NCBI GenBank assembly: GCA_030627335.1
Contig: DAOUSH010000027.1
Coordinates: forward strand, 1 to 6,163
Source of the DNA: Dehalococcoidia bacterium
Lineage (GTDB): Bacteria; Chloroflexota; Dehalococcoidia; Dehalococcoidales; W693
Reading direction: 5' to 3'
Length of the DNA: 6,163 bases
The position numbers and the translations under genes are program-made. The notes below the pieces were generated by a model, which searched no databases, had not been told where the DNA came from, and worked only from the letters and a program-made list of their open reading frames with translations. Each line of letters opens with the position of its first letter. The first letter of the stretch is position 1. Shown piece after piece: positions 1 to 4,225 of the stretch.

Positions 1-393
1 AATTGGCAGCGGGTTTTTAGACAAAGCCTGCCCGATTGCCCGTGCCGCTCCGGGCTTGGATACCTTATCCGCCAGCCAGCCATAGCTTCTGGTCTCGCCG
101 TAGGCTATCAGCCTGGTTGCCTGCCATACTGCTCGCTGGAACGGCGTTGCCGATGACAGGTCAAGCTCGTCGGGAAACAGTACTTTATTACCGCTAAAGT
201 AGTCCTGGAGACGCCTGGCTAAATCCCGGAATCGTTCGGGGGAGGGGGCAGCCTGTTCTATCGCCCCGCCCAGATAGTCAAGCGCTTCCTGAGCCGAGCT
301 CCGGGGCAGGGTAACGCTTACCAGCCCCCTTGCCGAGTCGAGGATTGCTACCCAGCCCTTACCGGTGTTAAAAACGTGGTAGTAATATTCCAT
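1..393 (-). CDS. ogt: O6-alkylguanine-DNA alkyltransferase (methylated-DNA--protein-cysteine methyltransferase), 3'-truncated by window edge
   Basis: Repairs O6-alkylguanine (and O4-alkylthymine) in DNA by irreversible transfer of the alkyl group to an active-site cysteine. The window holds 131 N-terminal residues starting MEYYYHVFNTGKGWVAIL at the ATG at 393, which is the first possible start because an in-frame stop lies at 415-417; an AAGGGA ribosome site precedes it. The small N-terminal alpha/beta domain (about 1-75) is followed by the DNA-binding winged-helix part: FQRAVWQATRLIAYGETRSYGWLA (85-108, split here as FQRAVWQ and GETRSYGWLA for the key parts) and AARAIGQALSKNPLPI (116-131). 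By comparison with human MGMT, Y104, R118 (arginine finger) and N127 match Y114, R128 and N137 with identical spacing. The PCHR motif with the catalytic cysteine should begin a few residues beyond base 1, so it is not visible. The N-terminal domain is short, as in stand-alone bacterial Ogt rather than Ada. Family call is secure; activity cannot be confirmed without the cysteine. Confidence 0.93.
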   Translation of the reverse strand, partial: MEYYYHVFNTGKGWVAILDSARGLVSVTLPRSSAQEALDYLGGAIEQAAPSPERFRDLARRLQDYFSGNKVLFPDELDLSSATPFQRAVWQATRLIAYGETRSYGWLADKVSKPGAARAIGQALSKNPLPI

Positions 394-423
394 AGTATGT
401 TCCCTTAGGTCGGCTTATTTTGG

Positions 424-459
424 ACTATAGTGGTTCTGGTAATAGCCCGAGGTGGTTCT
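424..459 (-). promoter_or_regulatory. Possible ogt promoter/operator: 8-bp direct repeat abutting a -10-like box
   Basis: On the minus strand AGAACCAC occurs at 459-452 and again at 437-430, 22 bases apart (about two helical turns), and the second copy directly abuts TATAGT at 429-424, a one-mismatch match to the -10 consensus. No -35 box lies at 16-18 bases upstream. This arrangement would fit a regulator-dependent promoter for ogt, whose ATG is 30 bases downstream of the box. The rest of the 97-base gap between ogt and the upstream gene shows only a weak GGCGA/TCGCC inverted repeat. The promoter reading is inference from position and spacing. Confidence 0.25.
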
Positions 460-490
460 TAGGCGAAAGTCGTATAATTATCGCCCTGTG

Positions 491-787
491 CTATGAGTCA
501 GGAGGTTTGGTTGGTTGGCGGCGGCGCTGGATATAAGCCGCCAGAAATATCAGGGCGATGCCAACAACAATACTGACCACTATCTTAAACAGCTGTGGCA
601 TATCCATACTCAGAAAGAACCCGTATGTAAAAATGCCGGTCACTACAGAAAGACCGTAGGCAATGTTATGAGCTCTAATCTGCTTCACGTTAAACTCCCC
701 TTTTACTGCCCGGTAAATCAGCCAGCCAATGAAACCAAAAAAAGCAGCCGTTATAGCTAGGGATATCAGTCCTAATACTATCTCCAT
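491..787 (-). CDS. Small integral membrane protein of unknown function (98 aa), third gene of a membrane trio
   Basis: I do not recognise a named family. Three hydrophobic segments are visible: about 3-26 (IVLGLISLAITAAFFGFIGW and following), 42-61 (a glycine/aromatic-rich stretch ending GFFLSMD) and 66-86 (FKIVVSIVVGIALIFLAAYI). A basic linker (RAVKGEFNVKQIRAHN, 26-41) separates the first two, and the tail RRRQPTKPPDS is basic, suggesting a cytoplasmic C-terminus. No enzymatic motif is seen. The ATG at 787 lies only 4 bases after the stop of the 58-aa upstream gene, and a GGGTGG ribosome site sits inside the end of that gene, so translation is probably coupled. It ends at TAG 491-493, about 97 bases before ogt. 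Its job is probably tied to the two upstream membrane proteins, but that is inference from packing only. Confidence 0.8.
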   Translation of the reverse strand: MEIVLGLISLAITAAFFGFIGWLIYRAVKGEFNVKQIRAHNIAYGLSVVTGIFTYGFFLSMDMPQLFKIVVSIVVGIALIFLAAYIQRRRQPTKPPDS

Positions 788-791
788 TTAG

Positions 792-968
792 TTACCACCC
801 CAGCTTTTCAAAATATTTTCCAAGAAAGGCGAACATAGCTGCTGTTAGCAGCAGAGAAAGCAGTTTGCCTGCTTCAGACAGATACCGTACATATTCTGCT
901 GCCAGGTAGCCGATGCCAGCTATGCTGAACAGAATGCCAAAACCATATAATATATATACCAGTCTCAT
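792..968 (-). CDS. 58-aa two-segment membrane protein of unknown function (short ORF easily missed)
   Basis: A short reading frame from ATG 968-966 to TAA 794-792 encodes 58 residues beginning MRLVYILYGFGILFSIAGIG and ending LGKYFEKLGW. Two hydrophobic segments are visible, about 3-22 and 34-51, joined by the polar stretch AEYVRYLSEAGK. A clear ribosome site GAGGAG (980-975) stands 6 bases before the ATG, and the frame fits exactly between its neighbours: 14 bases after the stop of the 168-aa gene and 4 bases before the start of the 98-aa gene. The packing, ribosome site and membrane-like composition together argue it is real. The product has no motif I can tie to a function; a small membrane subunit or regulator of its neighbours is possible. 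Confidence 0.78.
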   Translation of the reverse strand: MRLVYILYGFGILFSIAGIGYLAAEYVRYLSEAGKLLSLLLTAAMFAFLGKYFEKLGW

Positions 969-974
969 AGGCTA

Positions 975-980
975 CTCCTC
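975..980 (-). promoter_or_regulatory. Ribosome binding site of the 58-aa membrane protein
   Basis: GAGGAG on the minus strand, 6 bases upstream of the ATG at 968. It sits wholly in the 14-base gap between the preceding stop and this start, and is the main evidence that the 58-codon frame is translated. Confidence 0.65.
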
Positions 981-982
981 AA

Positions 983-1489
983 TTACTTGGACGGAACCGC
1001 AATATTAGAAGAAGAACGGTTTAAAAACAGGATTATCTTCCGCTCTATCTCCCCCCTCTTTATGATTACAGTATATTCTGCAAACTCCTCCGGAGGCATC
1101 GTATCTAACTCTCCGGTGTCCACTACCCATTCCAGCTGCCCTTTATCAAAGGATGCTACCTGCATCTCTTCTGATAGTAAATCCAGCACCTTCTGCTGGC
1201 TGCGCCATAGTGATACCTCAATATCATCCGAGTAGCTTTGGAACTGGCGGTTATCGACCTCATAGCGGAAGAATACCTTCTCCCCCCAATTGGCTACCGT
1301 TGGCTCATAATAATAGTCATTATAGTCTCTTAGCCAGAAATCAGCCTCTATTACCTGTTCCTGCTCTCCGGCAGTTATATAGACAGTATCATAGATACCC
1401 ATATAGCCATCAACAACAAATATGGCTATAATGCCAAAAAAGCAGGCTAGAGCTGGATATAAGAATAGATTTCTTAGCCTGGCTGCCAT
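983..1489 (-). CDS. Membrane-anchored extracytoplasmic protein of unknown function (168 aa), first gene of the membrane trio
   Basis: I do not recognise a family. One N-terminal hydrophobic helix (about 10-28, LYPALACFFGIIAIFVVD) is preceded by the basic stretch MAARLRNL, which fits an uncleaved signal anchor with the rest outside the membrane. The remaining ~140 residues are polar and rich in aromatic and acidic residues (DYNDYYYEP at 55-63, then alternating patterns typical of beta strands, such as KVFFRYEVD and YTVIIKRGEIERKIILFL near the C-terminus), which suggests a beta-sandwich-like domain. There are no cysteines beyond one in the helix and no catalytic motif. The ATG at 1489 has a G-rich ribosome site (AGGGGG) about 10 bases upstream, and an extended -10 promoter lies just before it, so this is the promoter-proximal gene of the trio. 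It could be a sensor or an adhesion or stress-related envelope protein, but the sequence does not decide. Confidence 0.8.
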   Translation of the reverse strand: MAARLRNLFLYPALACFFGIIAIFVVDGYMGIYDTVYITAGEQEQVIEADFWLRDYNDYYYEPTVANWGEKVFFRYEVDNRQFQSYSDDIEVSLWRSQQKVLDLLSEEMQVASFDKGQLEWVVDTGELDTMPPEEFAEYTVIIKRGEIERKIILFLNRSSSNIAVPSK

Positions 1490-1570
1490 AAGCTAGACCC
1501 CCTATGCGCTGAGAACTAATTTATATAATACCACAAAGCCATAAAGAGCGATTTGTTTTAAACCTCTATT
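1490..1570. other. Intergenic gap between comF and the membrane trio
   Basis: AT-rich, holds the extended -10 promoter at 1525-1533. I see no inverted repeat that would make a terminator for comF, so read-through from comF into the trio is possible. Confidence 0.5.
1525..1533 (-). promoter_or_regulatory. Extended -10 promoter for the membrane-protein trio
   Basis: The minus strand reads TGGTATTAT, an extended -10 (TGn plus TATTAT, one mismatch to TATAAT). No convincing -35 lies 16-18 bases upstream, as is common for extended -10 promoters. Transcription would start near 1518, giving a leader of about 29 bases before the ATG at 1489. It lies in the 81-base gap after comF, which holds no clear hairpin terminator. 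Confidence 0.42.
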
Positions 1571-2269
1571 TCAGACCTCTCTGGCAATTGTCAGCCCCCA
1601 TACCGAACCGGCTCCGGCAGACTTCAGAGTGGTGGCACAGGCGTTGAGGGTAGCCCCGGAGGTAGCCACATCGTCGATGAGTATTATCTTTTTATCTCGC
1701 AGGTCGCCGTGGCAGGTAAAGGCGTTGGCAACGTTGCTTCGCCTCTGGCTGGCAGAGGTGGCTCTGGTTTGAGGGGCTGCCTGCCGCTGTCGGGTAATAC
1801 AGTCAGCCGTTACCGGCAACCCGACCAGCTTACCCAGCTCTTTCGCCAGTAGCTGGCTCTGGTTGTAACCGCGCTCTCTCAATCGCCTGGAGTGGAGCGG
1901 CACCGGTACCAGCACTCCTCCGGGTATGGGATTGGCAACCAGGTAGTTGCTTAGCAATTCAGCCAGAGGTCTGGCTATATACCTCAGGTTGTTGTATTTG
2001 AACTGGTGGATAGCCTGGCGTATTACCCCTTCAAAGCGGAACGGCGAGCGGATGCCGTCTATACCGTGCTGGTGGCTCAGGCAGATGGGGCAGGGCTTAT
2101 CACCTGGCTGGGGCGTGTCACAGCGGTGACAAACCGTCGGAGTGATTCCGGGCAGCTTACACCGGCAAACGGGACAGATGAGATCACCCTCTTTGCCACA
2201 GCCGAGACACCGGCTGGGAAATAAGAGATCCAGTGCTGTCCTCCCGAGTCTGGTTAACTGAGGAAGCAC
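1571..2269 (-). CDS. comF: ComF family protein: N-terminal zinc-finger plus phosphoribosyltransferase domain
   Basis: ComF proteins are needed for DNA uptake in naturally competent bacteria, but homologues are widespread in others, where the substrate of the phosphoribosyltransferase-like domain is uncertain. From the start chosen here (232 aa) the N-terminus carries four cysteine pairs at 21/24, 32/35, 47/50 and 60/63, fitting a treble of zinc-binding knuckles. The core follows with FKYNN (90-94), LVPVPLHSRRLRERGYNQSQ (120-139, a ComF hallmark), QTRA (167-170) and the PRPP-binding loop IILIDDVATSGAT (195-207). Length is normal for the family. GTG codons occur at 2275 and 2269; the run of G at 2280-2276 is correctly spaced only for 2269, so that start is preferred, adding or losing just two residues. 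It follows the zinc-ribbon gene by 33 bases and probably shares its promoter. No other competence gene is in the window, so a role in uptake is not shown. Confidence 0.93.
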   Translation of the reverse strand: MLPQLTRLGRTALDLLFPSRCLGCGKEGDLICPVCRCKLPGITPTVCHRCDTPQPGDKPCPICLSHQHGIDGIRSPFRFEGVIRQAIHQFKYNNLRYIARPLAELLSNYLVANPIPGGVLVPVPLHSRRLRERGYNQSQLLAKELGKLVGLPVTADCITRQRQAAPQTRATSASQRRSNVANAFTCHGDLRDKKIILIDDVATSGATLNACATTLKSAGAGSVWGLTIAREV

Positions 2270-2302
2270 CCTCACCCCCCGTTATCGGTTCGGCTTTTAA
2301 TG

Positions 2303-2521
2303 CTAGGCGTTCTGCCGGGAGCGATTACCGCTCGACCCGCTCATAATGGGTTCGTTCAGGTAGACATCGCCGTTTCTTATTTTTAGGTTAAAACCACAGT
2401 CAGGGTTAGTGCATACCCATGCTTTGTAGTGCAGAGAAGACCCCTGGCTGCCAAAATCAGAAAGGGGTACCAGATCTCCGGTGTTACATTTCTGGCACTT
2501 GGGGAAATTGAGTTGTTCCAC
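2303..2521 (-). CDS. Small zinc-ribbon protein (72 aa), function unknown
   Basis: The protein starts MEQLNFPKCQKCNTGDLVPL and has two metal-binding knuckles, C9-x2-C12 and C37-x4-C42 (WVCTNPDCGFN), separated by about 24 residues: a compact zinc ribbon. The following KIRNGDVYLNEP forms the last strand and the tail (GSSGNRSRQNA) is polar and probably flexible. Such proteins often bind nucleic acid or serve as protein adaptors, but the sequence does not choose between these. The frame stays open to a TTG at 2587, yet that TTG is the first half of a promoter -35 box; the GTG at 2521 has a near-perfect ribosome site (GGGAGGTGG, 2535-2527) 5 to 8 bases upstream and is therefore chosen, removing 22 spurious residues. 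It is the first gene of a pair with comF. One could ask whether both zinc proteins act together, but this rests on adjacency alone. Confidence 0.85.
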   Translation of the reverse strand: MEQLNFPKCQKCNTGDLVPLSDFGSQGSSLHYKAWVCTNPDCGFNLKIRNGDVYLNEPIMSGSSGNRSRQNA

Positions 2522-2526
2522 TAGGT

Positions 2527-2535
2527 CCACCTCCC
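2527..2535 (-). promoter_or_regulatory. Strong ribosome binding site that fixes the zinc-ribbon start
   Basis: GGGAGGTGG on the minus strand, followed by ACCTA and then GTG at 2521. The core GGAGG ends 8 bases before the start codon, an optimal distance. It decides for GTG 2521 against the longer TTG 2587 reading. Confidence 0.75.
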
Positions 2536-2557
2536 AGCCGAATTTTTTTACCTCAAG

Positions 2558-2587
2558 AGTATACACCAGTCGGCTGTTTATTGGCAA
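2558..2587 (-). promoter_or_regulatory. Sigma70-type promoter for the zinc ribbon-comF unit
   Basis: The minus strand shows TTGCCA (2587-2582, one mismatch to TTGACA), an 18-base spacer and TATACT (2563-2558, one mismatch to TATAAT). Transcription would begin near 2551, leaving a leader of about 30 bases that contains the ribosome site before GTG 2521. It lies in the 100-base gap after thpR. The match of both boxes, the spacing and the sensible leader make this the best-supported classical promoter in the window. Confidence 0.58.
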
Positions 2588-2621
2588 GGGGTTATCTGGC
2601 GGGCTTTAAGACTGGCACGGG

Positions 2622-3215
2622 TTAACGGTCTTGTTTGAGCTCCGCCGAGCTGATTTTAGTATAGATGGCGCCCTGGCTGGTCAGCTGACTTCTCATTAAG
2701 TTGATGCTGTTTACCCTGATGACCTTATCCGCTCCAAAGCTGGTGGTGGCGATGAGTTCACCAAGGCGTTGTCGCTCGTCTGGCGATGCCTCGTTGCCCA
2801 CTCGCGCCAGTGTCAGATGTGGTGAGAATGATCGCTTTTCGGCGGCAAAGCCCAGCCGGCTTAGGCTAGCCTCAAGAAATTTATGAAGCTGTCTTATCCT
2901 GTCCAGTTCACCGCCCAGCCCGACCCACACCACCTGGACCTGTTTCAGGCTGGGGAAGGCACCCAATCGCCCGACTTCGAGCTGGAAGGGGAAGATTTTA
3001 GCGGCGCTCTCGGTCATTGCCCGGGTGATGGCGTCAATATTGGCTGCGGGAACATTGCCCAGGAACTTCAGCGTCAGGTGCATACTGTTGGGGTCGACCC
3101 ACTTTATCCTCGGCCTGTCTACCCTGAGGCTTGCCTGCAGCCTGCCCAGCTTCAGTTTCAGCTCTTCGGGCAGTTCGATAGCGATAAAAGAACGGATTTG
3201 CTCTGTATTTTCCAA
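2622..3215 (-). CDS. thpR: RNA 2',3'-cyclic phosphodiesterase (2H phosphoesterase, LigT/ThpR family)
   Basis: Members of this 2H family hydrolyse 2',3'-cyclic phosphate ends of RNA to 2'-phosphates and can ligate tRNA halves through 2'-5' bonds in vitro; the biological substrate is not settled. From the TTG start chosen (197 aa) the protein begins MENTEQIRSFIAIELPEELK, the usual N-terminus of the family, and carries both catalytic motifs, HLTL at 46-49 and HLTL at 133-136, about 87 residues apart, in the two halves of the fold. Length is typical (about 180-200). The frame is open to a GTG at 3245, but that codon is in the loop of a hairpin inside a repeat, and the extra ten residues (MKGRGIKGEG) are low-complexity repeat translation, so the TTG at 3215, preceded by AAGGGTGAGGGG, is preferred. 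No nearby promoter is convincing, so it is probably read from the amidohydrolase transcript. Confidence 0.92.
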   Translation of the reverse strand: MENTEQIRSFIAIELPEELKLKLGRLQASLRVDRPRIKWVDPNSMHLTLKFLGNVPAANIDAITRAMTESAAKIFPFQLEVGRLGAFPSLKQVQVVWVGLGGELDRIRQLHKFLEASLSRLGFAAEKRSFSPHLTLARVGNEASPDERQRLGELIATTSFGADKVIRVNSINLMRSQLTSQGAIYTKISSAELKQDR

Positions 3216-3216
3216 C

Positions 3217-3257
3217 CCCTCACCCTTTATCCCTCTCCCCTTCACAATGGGAGAGGG
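3217..3257 (-). repeat. REP-like palindromic repeat at the 5' end of thpR
   Basis: The plus strand reads CCCCTCACCCTTTAT and then a perfect 9-bp inverted repeat, CCCTCTCCC (3231-3239) and GGGAGAGGG (3249-3257), around a 9-base loop. CCCTCACCC...CCCTCTCCC...GGGAGAGGG is a recurring design of dispersed intergenic repeats in many bacterial genomes, from memory. It is unlike the coding sequence on either side (pure C/T on one strand). It overlaps the open 5' extension of thpR and supplies the G-rich ribosome site for the TTG start. The hairpin is directly seen; its being a multicopy element is inference. Confidence 0.6.
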
Positions 3258-3266
3258 AAGATGATA

Positions 3267-3287
3267 TTAAGGAGTTCCACTCCTTAA
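3267..3287 (-). terminator. Hairpin after the amidohydrolase gene; weak terminator or part of the repeat
   Basis: TTAAGGAGT (3267-3275) and ACTCCTTAA (3279-3287) form a perfect 9-bp stem with a 3-base loop, 9 bases past the amidohydrolase stop. On the minus strand it is followed by TATCATCTTCC, not a proper U-tract, and the stem is only 4/9 GC, so intrinsic termination would be leaky at best. It may instead be an RNA-stabilising 3' structure or the outer half of a composite repeat with the hairpin at 3231-3257. Confidence 0.4.
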
Positions 3288-3296
3288 AAATCCTGG

Positions 3297-4154
3297 TTAC
3301 CGGTTAGTTTTATCCGTAATGCCCAGCAACCTTTGGGCGTTACCGCCCAGGATTTGGGTTTTCGTTTCGCCGGGCAGGTCGCTGGACTCTATTTCTTTGA
3401 TTAATCTCTCCTGTGCCAGCAGAGGATAGTCGCTGCCGAAGAGTATCTTGTCGCCACCGACAAGCGTTGCAACTTGTTCGTATATCTGCGGGCTGTAGAG
3501 GAAGGGCGAAGCCGCGGTGTCGAAGTAGACGTTGGGTATCGCCTTTTTTACCTCTGGCATCAGGGCGTAGAAGGGCAAGCCGCCGCCCCAGTGAGAGCAG
3601 ACGATGGTCAGTTCCGGGTGGACGGCGATGAATGGATAGAGCACTTCCGGGGTAACTGACCCCTTGCCCGAATAGATATGGCCTACCGGTTCGGAGGAAT
3701 GGGTGAGCAGAATCAGGTTATGCTTGCTCAACATATCGGCAAAGGGCGTCATCAACTCTTCATCGCCCAGGTCGAGTAGCTGTAAATCGGGCCTTAGTTC
3801 GCCGACCCCCTTTATACCCCCCTGGGCGCAGCGCTCGAGCTCGTCCAGCGCCGCCTGGAACGACCGCGGCTGGACACTGCAGAAACCGACCAGCCTGTCG
3901 GGGTAGCGGGCAATCGATTCCAATATATAGTCGTTGGTCTCCACACACAGATCGTGGGTGGTCCAGCCGATATTGAGGATGACGGAAATGTCCACGCCGG
4001 CCTTGTCCATGCTGTCGATGAGCTCGTCGGCAGTCGTCAGCCTGGCATCTTTACTGGAGTAGAGGATGGCAAAGCACGGGTCGCTGTCGATATACTTGCT
4101 GCGGTTTTTCTTTATCTGCGGCGGGAAGACATGGGTATGAAAATCAATAATCAT
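3297..4154 (-). CDS. Metal-dependent amidohydrolase (amidohydrolase 2 / TIM-barrel hydrolase family)
   Basis: 285 residues, beginning MIIDFHTHVFPP. Proteins of this family (PF04909 type) are TIM-barrel hydrolases or decarboxylases using one metal ion, often zinc. Visible key residues are the HxH pair H6/H8, K115 in GIKGVGELRP, H152 in ILLTHSSEP, H188 in VCSHWGGG and D242 in LFGSDYPLL, the classic order of metal ligands and the catalytic aspartate; GNAQRLLGI near the end is also typical. Length is normal and the fold looks intact. The start is fixed by the HxH motif at residue 6, which leaves no later option. There is no proper ribosome site: a strong promoter lies right before the ATG, implying a leaderless mRNA. 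The substrate is not readable; aromatic-acid decarboxylase and cyclic-amide hydrolase relatives share this pattern. No metabolic partner gene is next to it. Confidence 0.88.
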   Translation of the reverse strand: MIIDFHTHVFPPQIKKNRSKYIDSDPCFAILYSSKDARLTTADELIDSMDKAGVDISVILNIGWTTHDLCVETNDYILESIARYPDRLVGFCSVQPRSFQAALDELERCAQGGIKGVGELRPDLQLLDLGDEELMTPFADMLSKHNLILLTHSSEPVGHIYSGKGSVTPEVLYPFIAVHPELTIVCSHWGGGLPFYALMPEVKKAIPNVYFDTAASPFLYSPQIYEQVATLVGGDKILFGSDYPLLAQERLIKEIESSDLPGETKTQILGGNAQRLLGITDKTNR

Positions 4155-4162
4155 TTCCCGAA

Positions 4163-4191
4163 ATAATAGCAGAATGCCCGTAATGCTTCAA
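4163..4191 (-). promoter_or_regulatory. Extended -10 promoter of the amidohydrolase, placed for a leaderless transcript
   Basis: On the minus strand TTGAAG (4191-4186, 4/6 to the -35 consensus), a 17-base spacer and TATTAT (4168-4163, 5/6), preceded by TGC (extended -10, TGn). The ATG at 4154 begins 9 bases after the -10, so transcription starting at the seventh base (about 4156) leaves a leader of about 2 bases. The gap 4155-4225 shows no hairpin terminator for the upstream ABC operon. Confidence 0.55.
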
Positions 4192-4225
4192 ATATGATGA
4201 CTCGACTGCGGAGATGCGTTAATAG

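Noticed and set aside
461..487. Weak GGCGA/TCGCC hairpin with an internal TATAATTA between ogt and the 98-aa gene
   Set aside because: 5-bp stem with a long loop and no U-tract is too weak for a terminator; the minus-strand GATAAT/TTATAC boxes lack a -35 at the proper distance.
515..760. Plus-strand frame of 81 codons opposite the 98-aa membrane gene
   Set aside because: Antisense to a better-supported gene with a coupled start; its product is a non-descript mix with no domain, and no ribosome site is apparent.
839..856. CTGCTG-TTAG-CAGCAG inverted repeat inside the 58-aa gene
   Set aside because: Explained by leucine/alanine codons (LLLTAA) of a membrane helix; no U-tract, and it is inside the coding frame.
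2883..3287. Plus-strand frame of 134 codons opposite thpR
   Set aside because: Antisense shadow of thpR, whose two HLTL motifs are unambiguous; the end of the shadow frame translates the repeat and hairpins.
3649..3664. GGGGT-AACTG-ACCCC inverted repeat
   Set aside because: Only 5 bp, inside conserved amidohydrolase coding sequence, as expected by chance.
3954..4166. Plus-strand frame of 70 codons opposite the amidohydrolase start
   Set aside because: Mirror of the conserved N-terminal part of the amidohydrolase; no independent signal.
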